This document shows, one piece after another, positions 1 to 11,909 of a stretch of DNA of 64,000 nt. Position 1 is the first letter of the stretch, and each line of letters starts with the position of its first letter. The notes below the pieces were generated by a model that was not told the DNA's origin, searched no databases, and worked only from the letters and a program-made list of their open reading frames with translations. Position numbers and translations under genes: made by a program. Source of the DNA: Asterella californica (Eukaryota; Streptophyta; Marchantiopsida; Marchantiales; Aytoniaceae); contig JAYKYS010000002.1 in NCBI GenBank assembly GCA_036924285.1, positions 41,555,501-41,619,500 on the forward strand, given 5' to 3'.

Positions 1-23
1 ACAGGGCTTTCAATGCAACTTAC

Positions 24-1987
24 TTGAGGAAGCATCCCGACTGTGAAAAGCATCGGGTTGATAATCATGCCACCTCCAATTCCCAGCATCCCACCCAGCA
101 CGCCGGCAACTAAAGCCATACATGGAAATAGAGCCGCTGAGTCTGACCCCAGAACATATCCTTCTTCCTATCAGTCACCGCAATCAATCAACATTCGAGG
201 ATTAGAGAGCAAGCTACATCATGGACTTCCTAGCCTCTCAGTTCGTGCACATGAATATTCTTGGTGCCATGGTCCACTTCCAAGCTTTCTATTCGCTTTG
301 CCGTCTATATCTTGAAATTCAGGTGCTTACAGTGGTGCAGCAGTCGGAAGGACGGCTCTTGTCCTCGAGTAAATTAACGGACGCTGGAACGAACCTAAAA
401 GAGCGATTTTGGTTTCGAGTACTGACTAAACCTTGACCGATACCAACCACAGAGCGTCCGCATCCGAGCAGAGACTTCTACACGGTAGATGATGAAGAAG
501 GTTGACTTGTACACGAACTGTAAAAGTAACGTAAGTAACAATCTCGACCTCAGGAATCTACGGCCCCAGGAATCTAGACTCTAGTTCTGGAGAAGGTATG
601 AAGCGGTACTTGGTTCAACGTTGTACCTGAATATCTTGAACCTTTACGTTATCCTCGTGGGGGGTGCCATGATACTGACGCAGTTGATTGATGGTCCAAG
701 CCGTAAGGATCAGTGCAAGAGGTATTTGCACAGAGGTGAGAACCCAGTAACCGATCCCGCATTGCTCAAAGCCCATGATACTCTGCACGGTGAGCAAGTA
801 TCACGCATTCCGTACAAATACAGGGAATGTTACCACGTTGGAAAACTGTTCATATTACCAATTGCTAACAAGCCGTGCAAAGAATGCCGCACAGTGAGTA
901 CACCAAACTGGAAGACAACAAACATCGGCAGAAGGACCCCTTCGTGACGTTCGAGCGGCAGCAAGGGGAGTCGGATTCTCACCTGGCCCCCTTTCCCACC
1001 TCGTAGAACCTGGACGAGAAAGAATGCCAACCATACGACGACAAGGGCTGCTATTTTCCTCTGAGGAATGAGCTTCGGTTTGGCAACTTGGGTCTTGGGT
1101 GCCAGCAGCGGTTTTGTTAGTGCAAGTGTATCCACGTCATTTGCACCGTCTTCTGAGGTCGGCCGAAAACAGAACTTTGGCGCGGCAGCAACCTCATCTT
1201 CTTTCCAGTTGGGACTGGTGCTGATGGAGACTGGTGGTTGCGGTGGCGCTTCCTGTGCTTCTTTGCGCGCGTTGTTTTGCTCTGTCTCTCTGCGCCAGCG
1301 CTTGACGCCACCTTTGATCGAGTGGAAGGTCATGCAGCCGAGAACGACGGCGAGTGCGGCAGTGATGAACCAGGCCGGGAGAACGACGTTGAGAATAACA
1401 CCGATACTGATTCCCAGTAGCATGTTTGGTTGCATGAGTAGGAGAACATCGAAGTCGATGACAGGCTTGTGCTTGTGGACAGGGTGATGTTGCTGCAGAT
1501 TGATGATGAGATTTACGATGCTACCCCCCAGAATCATAAAGTTTGACATGGCGGCTGAAGTTTTGGTATCGAACTGAAGCATCAAGTTGGAAAGAGGTAC
1601 AAATATGCCACCCCCGCCGAGACCTCCAGCGCTTGACAGTCCAGCTCCAATGCCTCCTAAAATGATACCAAGAATGGTGCGCATTTGAGTGAGCTTGAGG
1701 ATTGGCCAATGCGGCTCTTCTTCGGCCAGCCGAAAAATTCGACGGGACAGATTCTCCATACCCTTGAACCAAGAGCCTTCTTGATCGATGGGGAACATCG
1801 CGTTCGTGGTATCTCCATTTGATGAGACTGGAAACTTCGGTACCCCTCCGGTTAAACTATCACTATATGCAGCCCTTTTCCAAGAAGAAGTCAGTCGTTC
1901 AGCCGTGACAAGTTGCATCAATAACAACAGTACGACAAAGACGAAATGCTGGCGCGCAGTGCGGATTTGTACAAGTTCAACCATCAT
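24..1987 (-). CDS. Sulfite exporter TauE/SafE family membrane protein (3' end outside window)
   Basis: Three exons are visible, all joined in phase 0: 983-1987, 627-782 and 24-167. The last ends at a GTAAGT donor, so the gene continues past the left edge. The ATG at 1987 opens a hydrophobic signal-like segment (about residues 13-30). The first TauE/SafE repeat follows (about 103-235, glycine-rich GLGGGGIFVP motif and several membrane spans). A hydrophilic loop (about 236-310) carries charged and proline-rich sequence. A further membrane segment leads into exon 2, with the family-typical CGIGYWVL and QIPLAL stretches. Exon 3 carries the second-repeat motif GVLGGMLGIGGGM. This order matches plant TauE/SafE proteins of roughly 450-500 residues. 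The family moves sulfur-containing anions across membranes; the substrate here is not known. No internal stop is seen in the visible exons. Family assignment is firm; exon 3 start (after a GATAG acceptor) is inferred from phase. Confidence 0.9.
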
Positions 1988-3218
1988 GACTATACGCTCT
2001 AGAGGGGATCAACTCTCTTTCCTTCAATTCAGAATCGAAACACTTTCGGACTTTTCTTGTAGTTCTGCCTTTCTCGTTGACCGAGAGCTTTTTCAAACTA
2101 TATTCTCAACAGCAGCAAAATTCTATGCATCTCGCTTGGAACTGCTGTTTCCCACCTCCGGGTATTATTTGTGCCTCCCCGGACCTACGAGATGGAGTAA
2201 GACCTGTGCACCCAAGATCTAAACTGAGAACCAGAAGACTGACAGTGTACATATGGCCTCAAGCTGCCTGCTGCAGGATGGCTCGAGGAGCTCTTTGAAG
2301 TTGAAGCTTTGAGACCATAGTACTCCGCACTCTGCTCAGGACAAGCAGTTTGTAAAAGCCTAGGAACTTGCTGACCACTTTCTCCTGTTCGAAGTCGATT
2401 CTCTCACTCGACGCAGAAATTTCTTTCACTCCCGCGGCGTCAACAACGCATGATGCGAGCATGAAGCAGCGGTGATGTATAAGAAGGCCAGTCGAGGCGA
2501 CGATGTGTGACACACACGATCTCTTCCTCCTCTTTGAAGTCTCCCTCCCTTGGCCTCCGCGACCAGTGTTCCTCCTTGTATTACTACAGTACTATTCCGG
2601 GCATCCTCATGATCAGGACTGTTCTCTTCATCTGCTCGTGTTGCTGGGCTCTGGCGGGCACAAGGCGGAGGTGTGGTTCGTAACTTTGAAGCTCCGCTGA
2701 GGGCCCCGGCCCATGGTGGTGAAGCACCTCTGCCGTGGGTGCTTCATAAGAAGGCCAAGTGTGCAAAACTGGATGAGGATGTTGTCTCAGAGTTACTCAT
2801 GTGAGCTTTCCCTCTTCTCCCATGGTGGTGAGCTGCGAGGAACGACAGCCGTCCAGCGCAGTACTTGAAGGCTTCAGATTTATCAGCATGTGAGAGAAGG
2901 AGGGAACTGCCGAAACCCAGCTGCTGACGGCGCCGGGATAACCTTCTGGAGTCTGGACTTCATTCGGAAAGGCACGAAGACTGTCGGGACCTTTTCCTGC
3001 CATTCGTTCATGGAGTTACAAGAACAATGACGCGTGTTTCTAATGTTTCGGGACCATTCTTTTCCTTCTTTCCAGTACTCTGTTTCGAACATGGCGGGCG
3101 TGCGCACGGCCAAGGGATGTGTCCGGTTCCTACAGCTTCGCACTGCGACTCGTTGTTCGTTCTCGTCCCAAGGCACTACAGTAACCCTCCGCCTCCGCTA
3201 CTAGCCCTCCTCTTTGGC
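1988..3218. other. Upstream/intergenic DNA without a recognised gene
   Basis: This is the presumed promoter and 5' UTR side of the TauE/SafE gene and the gap to the retroelement fragment. Open frames on both strands are short, overlap each other and show no family motif. No RNA gene was seen. Confidence 0.5.
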
Positions 3219-4316
3219 TTAGTTCTCTACCAGGAAACACGAGACCCAATGAATAGCAAACGGATGGAAAGACCCCCGAAGGTAAGCTTTGAAGTAGCCT
3301 ATCGCACCTATAATGTCAGAGATCCGTAAATTAGTACTCTCGCAATGAAAACTCTCTTGTCTAAAAAACATAGTGCAGAAAGAAAGAGAAAGTCGTACCC
3401 TCTCACGTCTCTCATGGTAAGCTGACACAATCTCGAAGAAAGACTTCAAACTCCAAAGTTGTCGATCCGTATATCTCCAAAGCTAAAGAAATAAAGCGAT
3501 GTCTCATCTGCATACCCTTATACTTGGTCACCTTCGCTGCTGCCACCACGCCTGCAATCCATCTTGAGGATGGATGATCATCTGTGCCGTCATTGAGTCA
3601 CGTGTCGGATCCGTGACAATCACATCAGCCATTGAGACTAATCTTCCTTCATCATGCACATGTCAGCTCTCACTGATCTTCCGTCTGAGGACATATCAAC
3701 ACTCTCTCCAAGTCATGTAACCGCTCTCTCGTGCTAAGACAAACATGACGTCCTTGATGGCATCGTGAGTAGCTATCCGCTCTCCACCGTAAGGACATCG
3801 AGCAAGATGAAGATCCGAGGGGTCGAGTGAGACACCACACTCGTAGGTGGACAGTGCCGAAGCAACAAGCTGGACCAAGCCTAGGCAGAACCTCATTGCT
3901 ATGCAGAAGATAGTCGGTGCGAGTCGGAAGGCTCTAATGCAATGTCGAGCTATGAGCCAAGAGCCTAAGCCCTTGTCCGAACAAGAGTGGAGTCGAGCTC
4001 TAGTATCTCGTGAGATGGAAGGATCCATTAAGAGTGCATGGAGAACCTACTGGAAGTGATGTCTCGTCAGAGAGAACTGTAGTCTCCGAGATCCATCAGT
4101 AGCTAGGATATCGAATCGAAAGTGTGCCTCACGTGCCTCAAGAGTCAAATCATCACTTGCCTCACAGAGACACATCTGTAGCGGATAAGAACCATCCTCC
4201 ATCTCTGTCACATAGCTCTCCAGAATAGATTTATCTCGTACGAGAAAACGACAACAGAGCCAAGGTGCTGAGAGGGTCCAACTACCCAAAAAGACTGCCG
4301 GAGCAATCTCGTCCAT
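3219..4316 (-). pseudogene. Decayed C-terminal part of a non-LTR-type retroelement polyprotein
   Basis: One minus-strand frame runs from 4316 to 3696 and is broken by a single TAG at 4047-4049. Beyond it, a piece at 3219-3449 carries LSLSFCTMFFRQE in another frame, so frameshifts or deletions lie between. The middle part has a cysteine/histidine cluster (ECG, then HLARC), directly followed by GGERIATHDAIKDVMFVLARE. I recognise this combination from plant and algal reverse-transcriptase-type polyproteins, downstream of the RT, where a CCHC finger precedes an endonuclease-like region. The first cysteine expected in the finger is a tyrosine here. No RT catalytic core is visible upstream, so this is a 5'-truncated, dead copy. 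The family link rests on recall of the motif and would need a protein search. Confidence 0.55.
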
Positions 4317-4559
4317 GATAATAAACCCACCCCATCACGTGATATTGACAAAAATGTCTGTTTAAGTGCGAGAGGTCTTGCCACACAGTCAAAGGTCTCC
4401 GGTCCTACGATGTCAATGTCCCAATTCTCTATTCTAGGGGTGGGTATAAAAGCAAAGAAAAAAATATTCCTTTTTCTCCATGTAATTTAATCCAGAGAGA
4501 ATCTAGATATGTTTTGGTTACCAAGCAACAACCAAAACTCGTTTCAATATTTCTCAATG

Positions 4560-4690
4560 GATATTCATTTTGAGGCATGCATATTCACCTCCTCCACGTT
4601 CAGATGGAGGAGGTATTTGCATGTCTATTATTATTACTTAACATTTTTTCTTGGAAAGGTTACTTCATGAATTAATATGTATTAAAGTGA
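4560..4690 (-). repeat. Copy A of the two-hairpin dispersed repeat (reverse orientation)
   Basis: CCTCCTCCA and TGGAGGAGG form a GC-rich hairpin near 4590-4616, flanked by ATGCATATTCA and TATTTGCATG. An AT-rich dyad follows at about 4630-4680 around TTAACATTT...AAAGGTTA. The same two hairpins occur in the opposite order at 8.0 kb and 39.9 kb. Confidence 0.6.
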
Positions 4691-7300
4691 ATTATTATTC
4701 ATCGAGAAAATTTATTTTTATAATAGAAAGATTGACGTTTCAACTCTCTGCACATAGAAGTTTTTCCTTTTTCTGCAGAGTTCATAGGTTACATTTACTT
4801 TATATTATTAAATTAATATTTTAAATTTAGAAATTTAAAGTTAAATGTATTCATCATGTGCTCTGTTATATTTGCTCCGAGTTTCGCATGTTTGCTTATT
4901 GCACAAAATGATTTCTACTTTAAGAAAAAAGTTTCTCAAATTCATCATGTACAAGGAACCATTTAGAATAATTTTAAAACTATTTATCCTTTTTTGTTCG
5001 GAATTTATCTTTTTTGTTTTTTTGTTTTGAAACTCATTTGATGCAATATTCAATAATCAGTTTAGTCACATAGTGTAAGTCTCTAGGATTACTCACAACA
5101 GATTTTATTCTTACAAAAAGATTACATTAACAAAATATTTAGACTTTAACCATAAATTTCTTTGTTAGTAGACAATCTATCCGCAAAGTACGCCTAAGTG
5201 AGCGACGACGGCAACCGTTCTAAGCAAGGGTAGCAAGCGTTAGAAAAAAATGAACATAGAGATTTTTACTCTAGCTTTATAATTACAAAACTCGAATTCT
5301 CATCATTGTGTTATCAGCATTCGTTATAAAAATAATATAACATACACTGATATGCGTAGATATTTCACCTCTGTTTGATCTCCGTGAGTTTGTCTGACCT
5401 CGCACGTTTGGATCGATTTATAAATGCTTCAAAGAGAAAAAGAAAATAGCGCGCAGGAGTTCTACTTCCGCTTTCTTTTCGAAATTTCCTGTGTTCATCC
5501 AAATCTTCCAGAAAATGTTTGAGAAAAATGACTGATTGGACTGTAAATTATGCTTAACTTTTGAAAAAAAATAAAAATTCCTATTTTGCTTTCCTTCCAC
5601 AGGAAATTTACCGATTTCAGTAAAAATCTTCTGGAGCACTAGGTGTGCTTAAAGAATTTTCTGTATGTAGAGTGAACACATGGACAACTGAGGAAGTCTT
5701 TACAAAAACTCAACCCAGAACTCATCGATGCAAACACCATATTGAACGAGGTACTGTTATCCATTCTGGCTTGTTTCAGAAATATTTTTCCAGACTAACT
5801 ACATCATTAATATTGAAATTAATGTGAACAGATAACTATCTCTATAGTGAACGAACGTGTCTCTTCAGTAGACAGACGTGCGGTGGAGTTTCTTAGGTCC
5901 CGCACACACAAAAACTCTAATCATTATTCATAATCAATCACAGAGAAATTAATAATTAAAACACTTCGATCTAAAAGAAAATTCTCAAGGTGGACGCGTT
6001 CGAATCCCACCCTATGGAAATGGGACTTTCAGATGAACCACAACCGATCCACATAAGCTCCAACAGGACACCACATAGGTGTGTAAAACTGCTTAGGGTC
6101 TCTTCCGACTACACCCTTTACGCGCCTAATGAGTCCCGCCGGACCTGAAGGGTACAGCTGCCAGTCCTGCAGATTTGATAACTCCTGCAGTCGCGATAGT
6201 GAATGTCTTCTCATCACATATAGTTTATCTTCGTGCTTTTAGAAGAAGAGAGTAATCTCACGTGCTGAGACAGTCAGATTCAGTCAGTTTCACTTGAGTA
6301 TCCACGCGTCTTCCTGAGAGAATGTGTGTAAGCGAAATACATGGAAATGCTAGCTCTGAGATACCCCACCCAATAACCTTGGAGATGCTATATGCTGATG
6401 AATATACTATTGAGACACATGTGAAATTACAGTCGGAAGACAATTCTTATCACCAAACCAATATGACAGTGTCTGATAAGCACACTAAGGACCTAGTCGG
6501 AAGAGACCCTTATTAAGGTTAAAAATTTTCAAAGATTTTGAGAAATTTCATATAATTTCTAAAGCGAAGTTAGTTCAAGTCTCATCTATATACTATGTAG
6601 ATTTCTGCAGCAATCTTCGATCACCGATGAAACTTGGGATTCCGTTTTATAAAGAAACCATGAGTTACATGAAGCTGAATGCACGCTCGCTATTCGAAAA
6701 TGTTTCGTTTCTTTCCATCTTCCGATGAAAAGTTGTTATGTGAGTTCCTTTTTATGCCTCTCTCTTCTCTTGTGGGGAAGGAAGGATGCTAGAGGAGTCG
6801 TAAGGCCCGGGATTCAGGAGTCGGTTCGCCTGAACCTGGACACTACCCAACATTCAGTTATTTACTTGTTCAGGTCCATGCGCCGAATTTGAAACTTGGT
6901 CAGACTTTTGCGCTGAAGAAGTAACTTGGTCAGGCTCATTACTTGTGGCAGTCGGTAGATAAGCCTATGACTTGTTTCAGTCGGTAGATAGTTGAGACAA
7001 CGGTTTTTCGATCACTAAAAAATTTACCTTCCTCGTTCCTTCACATTGCTAACGTGGCGGTCATTTCTCACTTACCCAGTCAAGAGACTGATCAAGAAAC
7101 GATTAACTCTAGGGCCTGGCCAAGTAAAAACTACGGAGCATGGGCTCGACCAAGTAAATAATTGGCCCAACATCCAGAGTCAAGACCACTCACGAAGGTC
7201 AGCTTTAGACACCGCATGCCCGAATGTCTCCCCGAGGTCAGAACCTCCTAAGCAATCGGGAAGCTGGTTCAGAATCAAACGTGGGTGTTCGACCATGGTC
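4691..7300. other. AT-rich non-coding DNA
   Basis: Long homopolymer runs and short random open frames only. A B-box-like GTTCGAATCCCAC lies at 5999-6011, without a matching tRNA 5' half. The stretch 6.9-7.0 kb holds short repeated pieces (two copies of CAGTCGGTAGATA). No gene is supported. Confidence 0.5.
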
Positions 7301-7440
7301 GTGAAATCATAAAGTGTAATCTCCTGAGGACTCGACGGATTCTATACATAGTGAGTTCTGACTCCTGAAAGTGAAATCATAAAGTGTAATCTCCTGAGGA
7401 CTCGACAGATGCTATACTTAGTGAGTTCTGACTCCTGAAA
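7301..7440. repeat. Tandem duplication, 2 x 70 bp
   Basis: Both units begin GTGAAATCATAAAGTG and end GACTCCTGAAA. They run 7301-7370 and 7371-7440 and differ at about three positions, which points to a fairly recent duplication. Confidence 0.9.
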
Positions 7441-7542
7441 CATAGTGTCTCTTAAATCTTGTTCTGCATGGATAACGAGGAATCTTAAATCTTGTTCTGA
7501 CACTTTCCCATTAAATCTTCTGTGGTGATTATTCTTCTAGAG

Positions 7543-7569
7543 TTTTAGCCATGGAGAACATGGCTAAAA
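7543..7569. other. Perfect 11-bp hairpin
   Basis: TTTTAGCCATG, a five-base GAGAA loop, then CATGGCTAAAA. No T-run typical of a terminator and no adjacent gene. Its role is unknown. Confidence 0.8.
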
Positions 7570-7849
7570 TTTTATATCACATCCGAGTCCCGACCCTGAC
7601 ACCCGCAAGCCAACCCTGTCCACCGGCAGGGTTGAACACCCCCGACCTGGACTTGCCAGGCCGAGGGCCGATCTTATATCATGATAGAAGCTTACATATG
7701 CTCAAGGAAAATATACCACCAAGAACTGACTTCTCGACTGGTTCGAGTCCCGTTCGACACTGTCACGTAGATCCCACATAAGTGTCATGTAGGTTACGCA
7801 ACATCCACCATTCTCCCCAATAAGGACTGCTTGCAAGATCAACTTCTGG

Positions 7850-8165
7850 GATCTTTTGCTCTCTTTGTGTGATTAGAAAAATGAATATTTATTTGTGATT
7901 GTTGAGTGAAACTGCACCTAGAATTACGAGATGATCTAGACATAACCCATAAAGAAAACAGACAGACATGTTTCCAAAACTACAAGTGCGAGAAATTATT
8001 CACAAACACACATTTTCCTTGCACATTTAATTTATTATCTTTGCATATTTAATATATTATCTAACTATTCCCGAAAAAGGTTAAGTAATTAATTAAACCT
8101 TTGAATATTTGGCTCCACCTCCATCTTCTGATGGAGGAAGTGAATATGTACGGCTGCTCACTTTT
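7850..8165 (+). repeat. Copy B of the two-hairpin dispersed repeat
   Basis: It shares with copies C and E a leading TTTTGCTC block, an internal ATAACCCATAA motif, an AT-rich dyad (TTAATATATTATCTAAC ... GTTAAGTAATTAATTAA) and a second hairpin (CACCTCCATC/GATGGAGGAAGTG). It ends in GAATATGTACGGCTGC. No coding capacity, so it is probably a non-autonomous element. Confidence 0.65.
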
Positions 8166-8579
8166 GAAATATACTATGGTGACATTTCTCGATTACTAAC
8201 TAAGTGAATAATATATTTAGTATTTTGAGACCTATCGCACAATTTAGAATTTAAAATGAAGTAAATATCTCTTGCAAGGAATAAAACTTTAAAAATAACT
8301 CCTGCAATGAATAATCGATACACGTATACAGTGTACGATTATTCATTACGATACAGTCTTCCCTGGATATTTGTCTTCTATTATACTTCTTTAAATGTGT
8401 TCTCAACATATATATAAATGTTAGATTTTGTTTCTCTGTATGGCAGAGTTATGGAGGGTTGTTACCAAGTTTCACTCTCAAACTGTTATTTCATTAGATG
8501 ACTCTGTTATATGTCATCTCTCCATCGGATCCTCTATAGATAATATAAAGCTACATGCTCCATTAGTCTGATTACACAT

Positions 8580-8890
8580 GCATGCATATTATGGGGAATT
8601 TTTGCTCGTTTGCTGTTATCAGGAAATGTATAAGCGTTATGTTCAAATTGTATATCAAACTGATAGAAAAAATTAATTTTATCTTTAAATATTAAGTGAT
8701 AGTCTGACCTGCAAATGCCTGAAGATCCAAACATAATCCATAAAGAGAACACGAACAAACATTTTCCCGAAAATAGATATCTGAGAGGCCGCTAACAACC
8801 ACATCACCCATCACCCACTATTGCAATTTTAACTTATTACCTAACTCTTCCCAACGAAAGGGTTAAGCAATAAGTTAAACCCTTCCATAT
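8580..8890 (+). repeat. Copy C of the two-hairpin dispersed repeat (first hairpin only)
   Basis: It starts with TTTTTGCTCGTTTGC and TTATCAGGAA, as copy E does, and has ATAATCCATAAAGA. It carries the best-preserved AT dyad: TTAACTTATTACCTAAC pairs with GTTAAGCAATAAGTTAA around CGAAAG-type loop sequence (about 8829-8879). The GC-rich second hairpin is absent. Confidence 0.65.
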
Positions 8891-9479
8891 GCAAAGACAG
8901 CTTTAGGTACATATCAGTCATATGGTTCTATGAATGACTCGTGGTATATCTGATATCATTCAAAGATTGAGAAATCTTCGATTTGGGTTCTGGGCCAAAA
9001 GATAAATACTTGCATTCGTTTTTGCAAAAGAATATACAAAACAGTTTTGAAGATAGTTTACAATTACAGTTTTGATACTAAAACAGTCATCACACTTGGA
9101 TAAAAACTGAATGAGCTATATCTACTGAAGATAAAGTCATTTGACTGAGATTACAAGTTGCTCGTAGTCAATTCTTTTACTTTTTATCTTCGTGTCTCGA
9201 GTCGATTCTTTCAGCTTGATCTATCATGTCTTGACATCAGAACGGTTGTCTGAGAATTTTCCTTACCACTGAAAACCGTGAAGTAAATTTTACAAACCTG
9301 TCTCGTCAGTGTCCGGGTTTTTGTTTTTATATATTAATATCTCACCTAAATATTCTATGGAAATGGTTTCGGCACTAAATTTTTTTTATCCTTTTTGTCA
9401 AGTAAGAAGCGAGTTAGTCTCGCAAAGCAATCATTTAAGTCTCTTTTCGCAGTGAGACTTTCTGCAGCCTAATGCTGCT
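8891..9479. other. Non-coding spacer
   Basis: AT-rich DNA with no open frame of note, no repeat and no RNA gene recognised. Confidence 0.4.
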
Positions 9480-9770
9480 ACCTTTGCAGGGACTAAGCCT
9501 TCCCAGCACAGATGGTATCTGGGTGTTGATGTGTCAGATTGTTGATACAGAAAATTGTAACGAGAAAATTTGCTGACCTAGCATGTTGATGTGGCAATTT
9601 AGATGATGTGGCAGGAATTAAGGACAAGACAAAAAATGCTGACATGGCAATGTGCTCACTGGATATGGTCGCTGATGTGTCAGAGCTGACATGGATTAAG
9701 ACAGATGTGTCAATAAAGAGATGATGTGGACTTAGGTGGAAACTCTAGGTGGTCACTCATCCTCCATTGA
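9480..9770 (+). repeat. Partial LTR-like block (copy 1)
   Basis: Much of this block recurs at 11.01-11.24 kb, including CACTGGATATGGTCGCTGATG and ATTAAGACAGATGTGTCAAT. It lacks the TATA-bearing half present in the other copies, so it appears to be a truncated LTR. Confidence 0.55.
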
Positions 9771-11004
9771 CAAACCATGTATGACCTAATAAAGGTCTCC
9801 ATAAATTTACTTTTTATAACATTAGATAATCTTTATAAGTAGTAAAAAGGAAGAAAATATTACGTATTAATTTATAATAAAGGCACAGAAATAAATTATA
9901 ACAACAGTAATTTATGATACAAAATTAAATATATAAAACATCCTCAATCAAAAAAGAAAAGAAAAAATATTTAGCTTCCATCTAGAAAAAAGAAGAATAA
10001 TTTCCATCGTCCAGATATATACAGAACTTGAACAAGTTTAAGCTAGTATTGGAACATGTTGTAGTTGATAAATGTAAAAAAAAAAATACAAAATATATTT
10101 TTTTTGAGATTTTTATATCATTTCTTCTATTCATGTAAATCTAAATTTATTATTAATTAATAAAGAGGAAGATGTAAGTCGATTAATGGATATAAGTAAG
10201 TACACAAGAGACATAAGTATTACTCGTCTCATTTCAATTTCAACTTACATCGCACGAGATTCGACTCTTCACTATGTCATCATCTCTATTTTAAAGCAAC
10301 CACTGATTTGTAGAAACGTTCATTCGACAAGTCGATATGTTTATGAAGTTTAGGTGTTATGATCGAGGAATTAAAATGGCAGTGAACATCAAGTGGACGA
10401 TGGATTGTGAGAAGCTAGCCGGACAGATTTCAAGAAAGAACGATTGATCATTAATCTCATCTTGCAGCAATGATTTAGTGGTCGATAGATTGAGTGCAGG
10501 GTCTGAGTTCATACCAATTCCTTTCTACCACCGCTCGATCTTCTGTTATGTGTACTTTGAGTCAAAGTGCTCAATAGAGGTAATTTAAGATTCTATTTTG
10601 GTTCTTTCGTTTCAAGTCGCATGGATGCCTCTAAGTTTGAAATCGTATGAACATTTCACTATGACTAACTTGTAATTCGAGATCTTGAGTGTAAGGTCTA
10701 AGTTCGTATCATTTTGTCATTCGAATGTTTGCTGTTCTATTCTGCATATTTCGTGTCCAAACGTTGTCGTGTCGTGGATCGGCTATGGTGCTTAAAGGAC
10801 AATTTTCTCAACTTGCTCAAAATAGTATTTTGACAACATCATTGTGTAGGTCTCCTCGAGTAGACTAAAATTGGTTCTTGGATCATCGCAAACTAAGCTA
10901 TAAGACAAACGCTCATACAAACATTATGAGGAGTATAAGATTTCATCTTATACTCTTCATAAGTGGTTGCTTATACTCCTCATAAACCCCCTTAAGGCTT
11001 GGCA
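9771..11004. other. AT-rich non-coding DNA
   Basis: No supported gene. Near 10.92-10.99 kb a short stretch alternates TATACTC and CATAAG, related in sequence to its own reverse complement. Confidence 0.4.
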
Positions 11005-11820
11005 TGATGTGGTGTTGATGATTGCTGATATGGAAACAATTTTGGCAGAAATTGATGACAAGACAAAAATGGATACGTGGCAGAAATGGATACGTGGCAG
11101 AAATTGATGGCAAGACAAAAATGTTGATGTGACAAGGTGCTCACTGGATATGGTCGCTGATGCATCAAGGGTGATATGGATTAAGACAGATGTGTCAATA
11201 AAGAGATGATGTGGATTTAAGACTTATGTGGAAATTTGCATATGTGACACATGACATGGCACATATGTAATATTTGGTGGGTTGATGTGACAATCACGTG
11301 TTGACACGTGTTTCAATCCAAGGCAACCTTGTGAGTATAAAAGTCGAGCTCACGAGAGTCATTTAATGAGAGGGGTGTGAGAAATCTGCTAGAGTGCTGA
11401 AAGTCTTTGAGATTTCCGTCAAGATTTTCAAGAGACTTAGGTTAACTGTTGGGTTTTAGAGCCTTTGGGTGCAAAATTGCACGAGGGCTCGTACAACTTT
11501 ACTCAAGAGAAGAAATACATGGTCACTACAATGGTCATAACTTCTTATGGTTAAGTCCAATCGGTGAGGTTTTGGTATCATTGGAGAGTCTAGGATAAGG
11601 ACTTCCGAATGAGAGCATTAGAAAAAAGAAGTTATAATGGTTTGACATTCATTGGGTATTTTAGAGTTTGAAGTCAAAACTACACGAGGGTTCGCACAGA
11701 TTTTGTTGCACACCTGTCGTATTGTAAGACACGACAGATGTACATTTTTCTTTATCAATGAGATTTACACGCAAACTTCAATAGTTTGTGATCTTTATCC
11801 ATCTTAGCAGGCGTTATGAC
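11005..11820 (+). repeat. LTR-like block with TATA box (copy 2)
   Basis: It aligns with 9.48-9.77 kb in its first part and with 17.74-18.2 kb in its second. The two share GATGTGGATTTA, GAGTATAAAAG (TATA-like, near 11336), GAGCTC...GAGAGTCATTT and GGGTTTTAG-CCTTTGGGTGCAAAA. The block after the TATA box contains reiterated CACGAGGGCTCGTACA-like modules. This is the layout of an LTR with a pol II promoter. The internal region of the parent element is not recognisable. Confidence 0.55.
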
Positions 11821-11909
11821 CCGTTGAAGAAAAGCCACCATGGCAATATGCATCGAAGAATCTACAGTAGAACAATTAGTATTTAGCGGAGACATCATAC
11901 ATCTATTTA

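Noticed and set aside
5984..6013. Possible tRNA 3' half (GTTCGAATCCCACC)
   Set aside because: The five bases on either side of the TTCGAAT loop do not pair as a T-stem, and no 5' half is present.
7736..7760. B-box-like GGTTCGAGTCC
   Set aside because: No cloverleaf can be folded around it; upstream sequence lacks an A box.
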